A DNA stretch of 64,000 bases from Novosphingobium album (ex Hu et al. 2023) (GCF_022832385.1 NZ_JALHLE010000005.1:186001-250000), one strand, 5' to 3'. Positions 27,646 through 36,519 are shown, numbered from the stretch's first letter. The notes: a model not told the origin generated them from the sequence alone. Program-made: numbers and translations.

Positions 27646-28029
27646 TCAGGCTGCGGCAAGTGCCTCGGCCAGTTCTCGCCGGATCGTGACGAGCTGATCT
27701 CGCATACCGCGAGAACCCGCGTCCGGAACCATGTCGCCAGTCACGGTGGAAACCGCGGGCTTGCCGCTGAGCGCCTTGCAGGCCCCCCGCAGCGTAAAGC
27801 CTTCACGGTGCACCAGACGGTCGATCTCGACGATCAACGCCACATCCTGCGGCCGGTAATACCGCCGCCCGCCGCTGCGCTTGATTGGCTGCAAAGCAGG
27901 GAACTGTTCTTCCCAGTACCTCAGAACATGCTGGCGAATACCCAGCGCCTGCGCGACCTCTCCGATCGTGCGCAGAGCATCTGCCGCCTTTCCGTCATCG
28001 AATACGGGCGTTGCCGGCAATCCGTTCAT
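27646..28029 (-). CDS. MerR family transcriptional regulator
   Basis: A 127-residue regulator. The MerR helix-turn-helix and wing are [26 protein letters not shown] then [18 protein letters not shown] (split here: [19 protein letters not shown] and [16 protein letters not shown]). No Cys-based metal site is present, and the effector domain is short ([12 protein letters not shown]). It lies 14 bases after ihfA on the same strand; plsX-fabH-ihfA-merR is a conserved alphaproteobacterial order. Its targets are not known. Confidence 0.9.
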   Translation of the reverse strand: MNGLPATPVFDDGKAADALRTIGEVAQALGIRQHVLRYWEEQFPALQPIKRSGGRRYYRPQDVALIVEIDRLVHREGFTLRGACKALSGKPAVSTVTGDMVPDAGSRGMRDQLVTIRRELAEALAAA

Positions 28030-28043
28030 GGTAACTCCGCCAA

Positions 28044-28340
28044 TCAGCTTCCGGCGATACGATCCTTGAGCATCTGGCTGGCCCGGAACGTCATCACCCG
28101 GCGCGGCGTAATCGGAACTTCCACGCCTGTCTTGGGATTGCGGCCCACGCGCTCGCCCTTGTCTCGCAACAGGAACGTGCCAAAGCCCGATATCTTGACG
28201 TTCTCGCCATCGCTGAGCGCTGTCGTCATATGCTGGAGTATCGCCTCCACCATCGCAAGTGACTCAGACCTTGAGAGTCCAAGCTTCCTGTGAATGGCCT
28301 CGGCGATTTCCGCCCTCGTCAATGTTTCAGTGGAGCGCAT
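28044..28340 (-). CDS. ihfA: integration host factor subunit alpha
   Basis: A 98-residue HU/IHF protein. The start [19 protein letters not shown], the signature [20 protein letters not shown] near residue 50, and the beta-arm tip [12 protein letters not shown] with the intercalating Pro fit IHF alpha. It forms a heterodimer with IHF beta and bends DNA sharply at target sites, shaping the nucleoid, recombination and promoter activity. It is placed between fabH and merR. Confidence 0.93.
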   Translation of the reverse strand: MRSTETLTRAEIAEAIHRKLGLSRSESLAMVEAILQHMTTALSDGENVKISGFGTFLLRDKGERVGRNPKTGVEVPITPRRVMTFRASQMLKDRIAGS

Positions 28341-28454
28341 GTAGCCCGCTTTCCCCTTCGAGCGCCAACCCCTTGTCGAACGATCATATGAAAAAGCAGG
28401 AAAAAAGCAACACTTGGTGCAACATTACAGGCAATGTCACACCGAGAGACCGCG

Positions 28455-29423
28455 TTACATTCGAATTAGGCTGGCGCCCCATGTAAAACCGCCACCCATG
28501 GCTTCCAGCATAACAAGGTCGCCTTCAACAATTCGACCGTCGCGCACGGCCTGATCCAGCGCCAGCGGCACAGATGCAGCCGATGTATTCGCATGCTGAC
28601 CGACCGTCATGACAACCTTACTGGTGGGCATGTCGAGCTTCTTTGCGGTCGCCTCCAGAATACGGGCATTCGCTTGGTGAGGAACCAGCCAGTCGATATC
28701 TGCAGTCGTCAAACCTGCTTCTTCAAGAACTTCTTTAAGAACTTCAGAGAGGTTCACAACAGCATGCCGGAATACTTCCCGGCCCTTCATTCGCAATTTT
28801 CCTACCGTCCCGGTTGTCGAAGGCCCACCATCGACAAAGAGCAGCTGGTTGTGTGCACCATCGGCATGGAGACGCGTTGCGAGAACGCCACGCGGCGCAT
28901 CTCCGGCCTGTTCCTGCGCTTCCAGAACAATCGCGCCAGCGCCATCGCCGAAAAGAACGCAGGTCGTACGATCTTCCCAGTCAAGGATGCGACTGAATGT
29001 CTCCGCACCGATCACCAACGCCCGTTTTGCCATGCCCGAACGCAACATCGAATCGGCCACGCCCACAGCGTAGAGGAAACCCGAACATACGGCGGCAACG
29101 TCGAACGCGATGCCCCCACGGCAACCAATGTTGTTCTGGACGATCGTGGCAGTCGCGGGAAACGTCTGGTCGGGAGTTGCAGTAGCCAGCACGATCAGGT
29201 CGATCGACGACGCATCGATTCCCGCCGCCTCGATCGCGTTTTTCGCAGCTGCCGTAGCAAGGCTGGAAGTTGTCTCGTCATCGTCAGCGATATGGCGGTT
29301 ACGGATGCCGGTGCGTTCGACGATCCACTCGTCGCTGGTATCGACGCGCTCGGAAAGCTCTGCATTGCTGACGGAACGGCGCGGAAGTGCCGAACCCGTG
29401 CCCAGAAGAACCGAACGAATCAT
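28455..29423 (-). CDS. fabH: beta-ketoacyl-ACP synthase III
   Basis: A 322-residue thiolase-fold enzyme that condenses acetyl-CoA with malonyl-ACP to start fatty acid synthesis. The Cys-His-Asn triad is visible: C113 in [14 protein letters not shown]249 in VPHQAN and N279 in [10 protein letters not shown]. The C-terminal SLIRM and length match the family. Its ATG shares one base with the plsX stop (TGATG at 29423), so the two are translationally coupled. Confidence 0.97.
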   Translation of the reverse strand: MIRSVLLGTGSALPRRSVSNAELSERVDTSDEWIVERTGIRNRHIADDDETTSSLATAAAKNAIEAAGIDASSIDLIVLATATPDQTFPATATIVQNNIGCRGGIAFDVAAVCSGFLYAVGVADSMLRSGMAKRALVIGAETFSRILDWEDRTTCVLFGDGAGAIVLEAQEQAGDAPRGVLATRLHADGAHNQLLFVDGGPSTTGTVGKLRMKGREVFRHAVVNLSEVLKEVLEEAGLTTADIDWLVPHQANARILEATAKKLDMPTSKVVMTVGQHANTSAASVPLALDQAVRDGRIVEGDLVMLEAMGGGFTWGASLIRM

Positions 29424-30484
29424 CAGGCCCGCTCTTCCTGCGTGCGCGGCATGCGCCAGTTGTCCCCGCCCACGCGGGCAAGGTCGGCCGTAATGCGCTC
29501 GGTCACGTTTTCCTCCAGGAGCCGCGCAGTCACTGCAACGGCATTGGCCACTCCCGTGGCGTTCGCACCGCCATGGCTCTTCACGACAATGCCGTTGAGA
29601 CCCAGGAAGACAGCGCCGTTATGATTATTGGGATCGAGATGGTGCTTGAGCAGCTCGGTCGCCGGACGCGAGATCAGGAAGCCGATCTTGGACCGCAATG
29701 AGCTGGAAAAGCTGCGGCGCAAAAGGTCGCCCACGAACCGAGCGGTCCCCTCCACCGCCTTGAGGGCGATGTTGCCGGAGAAACCGTCGGTCACGACGAC
29801 ATCGACATCGCCGCGGCACATCTTGTCTGCCTCGGTAAAACCATCGAAGGAAATCGAAAGATCGCCCGCCGCTTCCTTCAGCGTTGCCGCCGCATCGCGC
29901 AGGAGATCGGTGCCCTTGATTTCCTCGGTACCGATATTCAGCAGGCGCACGCGCGGTTGCTCGCGCCCCGTGGCAACGCGGGCATAGGCCGAACCCATGA
30001 TCGCGAACTGCACGAGATTGCGGCTGTCGCACTCGGTGTTGGCGCCGAGATCAAGCATGATGACGTCGTTATCGCCCAACGTCGGCAGCAGCGCAGCCAG
30101 GGCCGGACGATCGATACCGGGCATCGTGCGCAAGGTCAGCTTTGCGATGGCCATGAGCGCGCCGGTATTGCCGGCGCTCACAGCCGCACCGGCATCGCCG
30201 CTTTTCACAGCCGCGATCGCACGCCCCATAGACGTCGTCTTGGCGCGGCGAAGGGCCTGGCTAGGCTTGTCCTCGCCGCTGATGACGTCGTCTGTGTGCA
30301 GGATTTCGGAGCTTGCCCGCAGGTTCGGGTGCTTTTCGAGAGCGGCCTTGATCCGCGTCTCGTCACCCACCAGCAGGAACTTGAACCGGTCATGCCGACG
30401 GCGCGCCAGCGCGGCGCCCTCGATCATGACGCGCACGCCCTCGTCACCGCCCATCGCGTCAACGGCGATACGCGGCAAACTCAT
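29423..30484 (-). CDS. plsX: phosphate acyltransferase PlsX
   Basis: A 353-residue enzyme converting acyl-ACP to acyl-phosphate, the substrate of PlsY in phospholipid synthesis. The start [16 protein letters not shown] and the motifs [20 protein letters not shown] and [15 protein letters not shown] are typical. The C-terminus ends in [19 protein letters not shown]. It follows rpmF (40 bases) and precedes fabH on the minus strand, the standard rpmF-plsX-fabH fatty acid cluster. Confidence 0.97.
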   Translation of the reverse strand: MSLPRIAVDAMGGDEGVRVMIEGAALARRRHDRFKFLLVGDETRIKAALEKHPNLRASSEILHTDDVISGEDKPSQALRRAKTTSMGRAIAAVKSGDAGAAVSAGNTGALMAIAKLTLRTMPGIDRPALAALLPTLGDNDVIMLDLGANTECDSRNLVQFAIMGSAYARVATGREQPRVRLLNIGTEEIKGTDLLRDAAATLKEAAGDLSISFDGFTEADKMCRGDVDVVVTDGFSGNIALKAVEGTARFVGDLLRRSFSSSLRSKIGFLISRPATELLKHHLDPNNHNGAVFLGLNGIVVKSHGGANATGVANAVAVTARLLEENVTERITADLARVGGDNWRMPRTQEERA

Positions 30485-30524
30485 GGGCTCTCTCCGAAAC
30501 TCGAAATTCTAAAGACTTTGGGTC

Positions 30525-30704
30525 TTAGATTTCGACCGCGACGATTTCACGGCCGTTGTAGTGACCGCAAGCGTTGCAGAGGTTGTGCGGGCGCTTCAGC
30601 TCGCCGCAGTTCGGGCACTCGTGGAACGCCTCAACCTTGAGAGCATCATGGCTGCGGCGCATGCCCCGGCGGGACGGGGTCGTTTTTCTCTTAGGGACAG
30701 CCAT
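30525..30704 (-). CDS. rpmF: 50S ribosomal protein L32
   Basis: A 59-residue protein, [20 protein letters not shown] at the start. Four Cys (C30, C33, C43, C46, in HECPNCGE and LCNACGHYN) form the zinc-ribbon of the C+ form of L32, and it ends REIVAVEI before a TAA stop. It lies upstream of plsX, the conserved arrangement. It is easy to miss because of its small size. Confidence 0.96.
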   Translation of the reverse strand: MAVPKRKTTPSRRGMRRSHDALKVEAFHECPNCGELKRPHNLCNACGHYNGREIVAVEI

Positions 30705-30866
30705 TTCGGCACCTGTTCCTGCAAATAGTTTTCTGTCAAAAACGCCGCCGGTGACCGTTTGCGGACACGGCGGCTTGCGAAGGCGCGCCTATACCCGATT
30801 TCACACGAGTTGCAACCCGTTCCTCCCTGCATCATGTACCGCCCCACCAAAGGGGAGATCAATTCC

Positions 30867-31259
30867 ATGATTCTGCAGACGACACTAAGCCTTGCCGCGG
30901 CGGCGGCCGTCATGAACGTCTGGCTGGCCTTCCGCGCCGGAAAGCTCCGCTTCAACACCAAGATACTGCACGGCGACGGTGGGCACCCGATGCTGATGCA
31001 GCGGATGCGTGCGCAGGCGAATTTCGTCGAGAACACGCCTTTCGTGCTGTTTCTCGTCGCCGCGATCGAGATGACCGGCAAGGGCGGCAGCTGGCTCGCC
31101 ATCGTCGGCTCAGTTTACCTGCTGGCGCGCATCAGCCATGCGTTCGGCATGGACCGGAACGACGCCAATCCGCTGCGCGCCGTCGGCTTCCTTGTGACGG
31201 CCCTCACCCTGCTGGGACTGTCGACAATGGCCGTAATGATCGCACTCGGACGATTCTAA
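30867..31259 (+). CDS. MAPEG family membrane protein
   Basis: A 130-residue protein with four predicted membrane helices. The start at 30867 (MILQTTLSLAAAAAVMNVW) is preceded by AAGGGGAGA; upstream in-frame ATGs at 30834 and earlier lack that. The MAPEG core is RMRAQANFVENTPFVLFLVA (Arg and Glu-Asn for glutathione binding) near residue 50, followed by YLLARISHAFGMDRNDANPLR. Bacterial members include glutathione transferase-like enzymes of unknown substrate. It converges on the MBL gene with a 4-base overlap of stops. Confidence 0.88.
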   Translation: MILQTTLSLAAAAAVMNVWLAFRAGKLRFNTKILHGDGGHPMLMQRMRAQANFVENTPFVLFLVAAIEMTGKGGSWLAIVGSVYLLARISHAFGMDRNDANPLRAVGFLVTALTLLGLSTMAVMIALGRF

Positions 31260-31933
31260 CCCGGCAGTCCGCGTTCGAGCGCCGCATCGCTGACGAAAGG
31301 ATTCGTGCGGCGCTCCTGACCAAAGGTACTGACCGGCCCGTGACCGGGGACAAACGTCACGTCGTCTCCCAGCGGCCAGAGTTTCTGCGTGATCGAATTC
31401 ACCAGATCCTCAAGATTGCCGCGCGGAAAATCCCAGCGACCAATTCCGCCCTGGAACAAAACGTCGCCGACCATGGCGAACTTGCTCGGCCCGTGATGGA
31501 ATACGACGTGGCCCGGCGTGTGTCCGGGGCAATGCACGACATCGAGTTCGAGGTCACCGACCGTGACCTTGTCCCCGTCCTCCAGCCAGCGATCCGGCTC
31601 AAAGGTGTGCGCTTCCATGTTCCAGCGCGCGCCGTCGTCATCCAGCTGGGATATCCAGAAACGGTCTTCCTCCTGCGGCCCTTCGATCGGAACGCCCAGT
31701 TCTTTCGCCAGCACGCCCGCCTGCCCGCAATGATCGAGATGGCCGTGCGTGACGAGAATCTTCTCCAGCGTCACACCGGTCTTTTCGAGCGCCTGCTTCA
31801 GCTTGGGCAGATCGCCGCCGGGATCGACGAGCGCGCCGCGCATCGTCTTGGTGCACCACAGGAGCGAGCAGTTTTGCTCGAGAGGCGTGACGGGAATGAT
31901 GCCGACGCGCATCGGCTGGGAAGTGTCAGTCAT
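31256..31933 (-). CDS. MBL-fold metallohydrolase (glyoxalase II-like)
   Basis: A 225-residue hydrolase started at MTDTSQPMRVG (31933). The metal-binding THGHLDHCG motif has H63, H65, D67 and H68. The later His ligands are in HCPGHTPGHV, and a fourth region is FVPGHGPVS. It resembles the glyoxalase II-like/YcbL subgroup, which hydrolyses small thioesters such as S-lactoylglutathione. The substrate has not been fixed by context. Its end overlaps the convergent MAPEG gene by 4 bases. Confidence 0.88.
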   Translation of the reverse strand: MTDTSQPMRVGIIPVTPLEQNCSLLWCTKTMRGALVDPGGDLPKLKQALEKTGVTLEKILVTHGHLDHCGQAGVLAKELGVPIEGPQEEDRFWISQLDDDGARWNMEAHTFEPDRWLEDGDKVTVGDLELDVVHCPGHTPGHVVFHHGPSKFAMVGDVLFQGGIGRWDFPRGNLEDLVNSITQKLWPLGDDVTFVPGHGPVSTFGQERRTNPFVSDAALERGLPG

Positions 31934-31991
31934 GTGCTTCGAAATGGCGGCAGGCTGCGGCGAATGCAACCACCGACAGGGGGAAACACGG

Positions 31992-32630
31992 TCAAATCCG
32001 CCCGCCCTTCCACACCACGCGGCCGACCACCTGCACCTCCCCTGCCCCGCATTCTATCGGCTGGTAAGCGGGATTGTCGCTGAGCAGCACGATCCGTCCG
32101 GGCCGGCCTGTATCCATACGCTTGACCAGCACGGTGCCCTCCAGCCGCACGACATGGATGCCATCGCGCAAGGCGCTGCCACTGCAATCGACGAGAATCT
32201 CATCCCCGTCACGCAACGTCGGCTCCATCGAATCACCTGAAACGGTAATTGCGGACAGCGAATTCGCCCGCAGCCCCATCGAACGCAACCATCGCCCCGA
32301 GAATCGGATTGCATCGAAAGCGCCCTCTTCGTCCAGACGTGCTCCTGGCCCCGCGGATGCCCCGACCATCAGGCGCGGAACATCGATCCATTCCGCGCGC
32401 GCCAGATCGTGGTATTTATCCTGCGGCGCTCCAAGCTCCGCCTCATCGACACCGAAGAAGCGCGCCAGTGTGGCGCGGTCGGTCTCCTCCAGTTTGCGCG
32501 GACTGCCCTTGTAGAGGAATTGGTGCAGATAACTGCCATTCTTGCCGATCATGCGGGAAAGCGCGGCCAGACTGACCTTTCGCGCCTCGGCCAGCACAAT
32601 CAGATTCCGGCGGGGATCAGGGCTTTCCAT
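31992..32630 (-). CDS. S24-family (LexA/CI-like) repressor
   Basis: A 212-residue regulator started at MESPDPRRN (32630); an earlier ATG at 32687 would overlap the SOS box. The N-terminal helix-turn-helix-like segment is VSLAALSRMIGKNGSYLHQFL. The S24 domain has the catalytic dyad: S134 in SGDSMEPTLRDGDEI and K170 in VLVKRMD. A candidate self-cleavage bond is A93-G94 in VGASAGPG, 41 residues before Ser, close to the LexA spacing (35). This fits a repressor that cleaves itself when RecA filaments form, or a stress sensor. A 12-bp perfect palindrome lies 19 bases upstream and is a likely self-operator. Confidence 0.85.
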   Translation of the reverse strand: MESPDPRRNLIVLAEARKVSLAALSRMIGKNGSYLHQFLYKGSPRKLEETDRATLARFFGVDEAELGAPQDKYHDLARAEWIDVPRLMVGASAGPGARLDEEGAFDAIRFSGRWLRSMGLRANSLSAITVSGDSMEPTLRDGDEILVDCSGSALRDGIHVVRLEGTVLVKRMDTGRPGRIVLLSDNPAYQPIECGAGEVQVVGRVVWKGGRI

Positions 32631-32648
32631 CTTGTAATGGATACGTGA

Positions 32649-32660
32649 AGGAAATTTCCT
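32649..32660. promoter_or_regulatory. 12-bp palindrome upstream of the S24 repressor gene
   Basis: AGGAAATTTCCT is a perfect palindrome 19 bases before the S24 repressor start. It is a good candidate operator for the S24 protein itself, next to a separate LexA-type box. Confidence 0.5.
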
Positions 32661-32681
32661 AGACAAGTAGGATTTGAGTTG

Positions 32682-32696
32682 GAACATTTAGAGAAC
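32682..32696. promoter_or_regulatory. SOS (LexA) box, alphaproteobacterial type
   Basis: GAAC-ATTTAGA-GAAC on the plus strand (GTTC-N7-GTTC on the minus strand), exactly the direct-repeat LexA box of alphaproteobacteria. It sits 35 bases upstream of the 32731 gene and 52 bases upstream of the S24 gene start, in the divergent gap. Confidence 0.75.
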
Positions 32697-32730
32697 ATCA
32701 AAACCCGACTCACCGGAAGGACCTGCCCAG

Positions 32731-32931
32731 ATGCTCCTGCGCCAGATCGAGCGCTTCCTGCGCCATACGGACATGCCCTGCACCAAGTTCGGGCGCCTCG
32801 CTGCGCACGATCCCCGCTTCGTGTTCGATTTACGCAATGGCCGGATACCGCGCGACACTACGGCTGCGCGGATTGAAGCCTTCATGGCCGGCTATCTCGC
32901 GAACACGCAGGAGGGCTGCAATGCACAGTGA
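32731..32931 (+). CDS. small helix-turn-helix-like protein, unknown function
   Basis: A 66-residue protein. Shine-Dalgarno GGAAGGA is well placed before the ATG. The sequence MLLRQIERFLRHTDMPCTKFGRLAAHDPRFVFDLRNGR has the pattern of small DNA-binding helix-turn-helix proteins (two helices, TKFGRLAAHDPRFVFDLRNGR as turn and recognition helix). The C-terminus overlaps the next gene by 11 bases, so the two are coupled. The SOS box at 32682-32696 lies in its promoter region. It could be an accessory repressor or a checkpoint-like regulator; this is not known. Confidence 0.6.
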   Translation: MLLRQIERFLRHTDMPCTKFGRLAAHDPRFVFDLRNGRIPRDTTAARIEAFMAGYLANTQEGCNAQ

Positions 32932-33286
32932 CGTTATTACCCAACTTCACGCCGGATCGGGCCTGCCAAGACAGCACGGTCCATGGAAACGGTTGGTGAA
33001 AGAATTGATTCTGCTGGCCGGACCGCGAGCCGAATTCCTGCATCATGCCGAACGGCCCTGGTCCAGCACCACGTTCTCAGGCTCGCGCCACACCGTCACA
33101 CTGGTATTCAGCGGCGCAGACGGCATGCAGCAAGGCCAAGCCTACGTGTGCGCCCTGCCCGACCACGAGTTCACCATCTCCGGGCAACTCGTCGCCGATG
33201 CCGCGATCACGTCGGTCACGCGCGCGACAACGCCAGCTTCGCGCATGACAGTAGAAGCCGAGTTGCTGCTGCTTGATGACGTCTGA
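32921..33286 (+). CDS. protein of unknown function in the SOS-box unit
   Basis: A 121-residue protein started at MHSDVITQLHAGSGLPRQHG (32921), with Shine-Dalgarno CAGGAGGG; the open frame extends back to 32837 inside the previous gene. It has no signal peptide or membrane helix. The middle (STTFSGSRHTVTLVFSGADG) and end (TRATTPASRMTVEAELLLLDD) look beta-rich. I do not recognise the family. It overlaps the 66-residue gene by 11 bases and ends at a strong terminator, so the two genes form a unit behind the SOS box. Confidence 0.65.
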   Translation: MHSDVITQLHAGSGLPRQHGPWKRLVKELILLAGPRAEFLHHAERPWSSTTFSGSRHTVTLVFSGADGMQQGQAYVCALPDHEFTISGQLVADAAITSVTRATTPASRMTVEAELLLLDDV

Positions 33287-33288
33287 CA

Positions 33289-33320
33289 CAGCACCCCCGC
33301 GCTGCTCAGCGGGGGTGCTG
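33289..33320. terminator. two-way terminator between convergent genes
   Basis: Perfect 12-bp arms CAGCACCCCCGC and GCGGGGGTGCTG with an 8-base loop. It begins 3 bases after the stop of the SOS-unit gene and faces the acetolactate-synthase-like gene from the other side. Confidence 0.75.
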
Positions 33321-33329
33321 CCGTTCCCG

Positions 33330-35006
33330 TTACAAGGCCTTGGACAGATCCTTGATCTCGGTGTTCAGAATCCTGTCGTTCTCGGAATAGTCGACCGGGC
33401 AGTCGATCAGGTGGACACCCGGCGTATCGCGGCAATGCGCCAGAAGTTCCTTCAGGTGCTCTGCGCTTTCGACGCGATACCCGTTGGCCCCATAGCTCTC
33501 CGCATATTTCACGAAATCGGGGTTTCCATAAGTCAGCCCGAAGTCATCAAAGCCCATGTTGGCCTGCTTCCAGCGGATCATGCCGTATGCGCTGTCGTTG
33601 AGAATCAGAACGGTCAGGTTGAGACCGAGGCGAACCGCCGTTTCCATCTCCTGGCTGTTCATCATGAACCCGCCGTCGCCACAGATCGCGATGACCTTGC
33701 GGTCCGGATAGACCATCGCGCTGGCCATCGCCGAAGGCAGGCCCGCCCCCATGGTCGCCAACGCGTTGTCGAGCAGCACGGTGTTCGGCTTGCAGGCACA
33801 ATATCCGCGCGCGAACCAGATCTTGTAGACGCCGTTATCGAGGCAGACGATCGCATCGTCCGGCATGGCATCACGAACCTGCTGCACGAGATGCGGCGGG
33901 AAGACCGGGAAGCGCTCGTCCGCGGCCAGCTGGGCGGTATGGTCCAGTTCAGCCTGACGATACCGCAGCATCGCGCTGGAATCCCATGCGGGTGACGGAG
34001 TGACCGCCTCCTTGATCTGCCAGATGGCATTGGCGATATCGCCGATCACTTCGATGTGCGGGAAATAGACCGGATCGACTTCCGCCGTCTTGGTCGAGAC
34101 ATGGACGACCACCCGGTCGTCGCGTGAACCGTCGTTGTGCATGAAGAACGGTGGCTTCTCGATCACGTCGTGGCCGATGTTGAAGATGCAGTCCGAATCC
34201 TCGATCGCGCGGTGCACGAAGTCACCAGCCGAAAGAGCCGCGCAGCCGAGAAACTTCGGGTGCCGCTCGTCGATCACGCCCTTGCCGAGCTGGGTGGTGA
34301 CGAAGGGGATTCCGGTCTTCTCGACGAATTCGCCCAGCATCTTGCTGGTCATCTTGCGGTTGGCGCCTGCACCGATCACCAGCAGCGGTCGCTTGGCCTT
34401 CTCCAAGGCCTCGACCGCCTGCACGATTGACTTCATGTCGGCCGTGGGGCGGCGAACCGTGGATCGCGGGATCGGGCGCGAGTCGGTGTGCTCGTCCGCC
34501 ACGTCCTCGGGCAGCTCGATATGCGTGGCGCCGGGCTTTTCCTCCTCGGCGATGCGGAACGCCTCGCGCAGGCGGCTCGGGATATTGTCGGACGAAGCCA
34601 TCTGATGCGCGTACTTGGTGATCGGCTGCATCATCGAGACGACGTCGAGGATCTGGAAGCGACCCTGCTTGGACTTCTTGATCGGCTTCTGGCCGGTGAT
34701 CATCAGGATCGGCATACCGCCCAGCGTGGCATAGGCGGCAGCGGTCACCAGATTGGTCGCGCCCGGGCCGAGCGTTGAAAGGCATACGCCGGTCTTGCCG
34801 GTATGGCGCCCGTAGGTCGCCGCCATGAAGCCAGCACCCTGCTCGTGACGGGTGAGCACCAGTTTGATTTTCTCCGAACGCGAAAGCGAATCGAGCAAGT
34901 CCAGATTCTCTTCACCCGGCACGCCAAAAATGTATTCGACGCCTTCCTGCTCAAGGCACTGGATGAACAAGTCCGATGCCTTGGTCTTATCTGCTTCGGC
35001 CATCAC
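33330..35006 (-). CDS. ThDP-dependent enzyme, acetolactate synthase large-subunit family
   Basis: A 558-residue enzyme of the three-domain ThDP family: N-terminal pyrimidine-binding domain with the catalytic Glu in LTRHEQGAGFMA, a central domain (KRPLLVIGAGANRKM), and a C-terminal ThDP/Mg site GDGGFMMNSQEMETA. It resembles the AlsS/IlvB-type catalytic subunit. No regulatory subunit gene (ilvN) or ilvC is adjacent, so this is likely a catabolic acetolactate synthase or a related ThDP decarboxylase rather than the biosynthetic one. The start codon reads MMAEADKTKASDL; a second Met at position 2 is an alternative. Confidence 0.82.
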   Translation of the reverse strand: MMAEADKTKASDLFIQCLEQEGVEYIFGVPGEENLDLLDSLSRSEKIKLVLTRHEQGAGFMAATYGRHTGKTGVCLSTLGPGATNLVTAAAYATLGGMPILMITGQKPIKKSKQGRFQILDVVSMMQPITKYAHQMASSDNIPSRLREAFRIAEEEKPGATHIELPEDVADEHTDSRPIPRSTVRRPTADMKSIVQAVEALEKAKRPLLVIGAGANRKMTSKMLGEFVEKTGIPFVTTQLGKGVIDERHPKFLGCAALSAGDFVHRAIEDSDCIFNIGHDVIEKPPFFMHNDGSRDDRVVVHVSTKTAEVDPVYFPHIEVIGDIANAIWQIKEAVTPSPAWDSSAMLRYRQAELDHTAQLAADERFPVFPPHLVQQVRDAMPDDAIVCLDNGVYKIWFARGYCACKPNTVLLDNALATMGAGLPSAMASAMVYPDRKVIAICGDGGFMMNSQEMETAVRLGLNLTVLILNDSAYGMIRWKQANMGFDDFGLTYGNPDFVKYAESYGANGYRVESAEHLKELLAHCRDTPGVHLIDCPVDYSENDRILNTEIKDLSKAL

Positions 35007-35122
35007 CGTTACTCCCCACTTGTCATTGCCTCACGGGTAACAGGTGCTCCGTGATTTCACAGAGGCAAATAGGTGTTTCGGACAAAATACCTTCCTGATG
35101 AATTCGCTAGCTGAGGAGTTAA

Positions 35123-36061
35123 CTAATATCCCCGTGCGAGATCGACACGGTGCAGAAGCGGTTCGCCCCGCTGGAAACGCTGAAGATTCTCCAGATAACG
35201 GGCAGCCCCGCGCGGAAAAAGGGCATCCTGTGCCCTGCCGGACAGGTGCATGGAGATATGCACGTTATCCCGCGCCCAGAGCGGGTGGTCGCGAGGCAAG
35301 GGCTCCGGATCCGTCACATCGAGGAACGCACCGCCAAGATGATGCGAATCGATAGCAGCCAGAAGCGCATCCTGATCCACCACCGTTCCGCGTGCGAAAT
35401 TCATCAGCACGGCGTCCGGTTTCATCGCTGCCAGTTCGTCAGCACCGAACAGCCCCCTGGTCTCAGGCGTCGAAGGCACGATCAGGATAACCCAGTTGAA
35501 ACGGCCCAGCGCAGAACGCCATTCCTCACCGCCCAGTTCGCCGACGCCTGGATTGCGGCGGGCCATTGTAACCCGCGACCCCATCGCCAGTAGCATCTGC
35601 CTGATCCGCTGCCCGATTTCACCGGCGCCGATGATCAGCACCTCGGCGTCGAGCAGTTCGAGCTTGCCCGGCGGCTCAGCCAGCCATTCATGCCGGTCCT
35701 GCGCGCGAACGACCTCTCGCCAGTTCTTGGCCATGCCGAGCATCCCCAGCAGCGCGAACTCGGCAACGCTCTGGGCATGAATACCCGCGCCATTGGTCAA
35801 CGTCACGCCTCGTTCCCGGAACAGGTCCAGCGGCAGCCAGTCCACGCCAGAGGACATGGCGTTGTACCAGACCAGCTTGTCCATCCTCGCGATGGCCTGT
35901 GCGGCCAGCGGCGGCGGGCACATGTCCAGCCAGGCGATCTCCGCGCGAGGAGCGAGGTCGAGCAGTTCTTCAGGCGTCTCGAACCACAGCGGCTCAATGC
36001 CGTCCGGGGTTTTGCTCTCTACCAAAGGGCGGGCCAGAGCATTGACAAGAGCAACGGTCAT
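35123..36061 (-). CDS. D-2-hydroxyacid dehydrogenase family protein
   Basis: A 312-residue dehydrogenase. The ATG at 36061 overlaps the RES gene stop as ATGA. The Rossmann motif is LIIGAGEIGQRIRQML (near 146). The catalytic Arg region is LMNFARGTVVDQDAL, the Glu region FLDVTDPEPLP, and the usual His position is in NVHISMHLSG, where an extra Met-His pattern is seen. It reduces 2-oxo acids or oxidises D-2-hydroxy acids with NAD(P)H. Its end lies 116 bases from the acetolactate-synthase-like gene. Substrate cannot be inferred. Confidence 0.85.
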   Translation of the reverse strand: MTVALVNALARPLVESKTPDGIEPLWFETPEELLDLAPRAEIAWLDMCPPPLAAQAIARMDKLVWYNAMSSGVDWLPLDLFRERGVTLTNGAGIHAQSVAEFALLGMLGMAKNWREVVRAQDRHEWLAEPPGKLELLDAEVLIIGAGEIGQRIRQMLLAMGSRVTMARRNPGVGELGGEEWRSALGRFNWVILIVPSTPETRGLFGADELAAMKPDAVLMNFARGTVVDQDALLAAIDSHHLGGAFLDVTDPEPLPRDHPLWARDNVHISMHLSGRAQDALFPRGAARYLENLQRFQRGEPLLHRVDLARGY

Positions 36062-36519
36062 TGCTGCGCACCGTATCGATCTGCCATCGGCGGCGTGTGC
36101 AGGCATTGGGCGAAACTGAAGGGGCGAGTGACAAGCGGTGCGACCTGCCCCGCATCCGGATGATGCACGTTCATCATGACCACCTCGCCTTCGGGTAATA
36201 CCCGCGAGGGCACTGCCGCCAGAAGCGCCTGCCCTTCGTCCAGCCATTCGCGCACAAAACCGCGAACTTCGTCTTCGTCGGCTCCCGGCGGAACCCGCAC
36301 AGGCTCGGCATCAATTTCCGTCCAGCCGAGAACGAAATCCTCCACGATACCGGACAGATCGCGCGGCTGGTAACGCAAGGCGATCAATATAGCGAGTGCG
36401 GCATCAGACGCAAAGTTCACGACCGGCGAGCCAGCCGGCGTGTAGCGTCCGCCAAACTGCCGGGAGCCTCCGCCGTCAAGCGCCACATGGCCCGCCCGGC
36501 AGAGACGCCACAGCTTCAT
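36058..36519 (-). CDS. RES-domain family protein, catalytic residues atypical
   Basis: A 153-residue protein when started at MKLWRLC (36519), which overlaps the cysS stop as ATGA; an earlier start at 36531 is possible. The RES fold pattern is visible: GGRYTPAG in place of GGRWNP-G, then VPSRVLPEGEVVMMNVHHPDAG and RPFSFAQCL near the end, matching the family C-terminus. However, the usual catalytic Tyr is Asn35 (SPVVNFAS) and the catalytic Glu of the LALLE segment is Ile46 (LAILIAL). RES toxins degrade NAD+, and they normally pair with an upstream Xre/DUF2384 antitoxin, which is absent. It is therefore probably not an active toxin. Confidence 0.7.
   Translation of the reverse strand: MKLWRLCRAGHVALDGGGSRQFGGRYTPAGSPVVNFASDAALAILIALRYQPRDLSGIVEDFVLGWTEIDAEPVRVPPGADEDEVRGFVREWLDEGQALLAAVPSRVLPEGEVVMMNVHHPDAGQVAPLVTRPFSFAQCLHTPPMADRYGAQQ

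Noticed and set aside
36058..36519. Complete toxin-antitoxin locus with the RES protein
   Set aside because: No DUF2384/Xre antitoxin gene lies on either side, and key catalytic residues differ.
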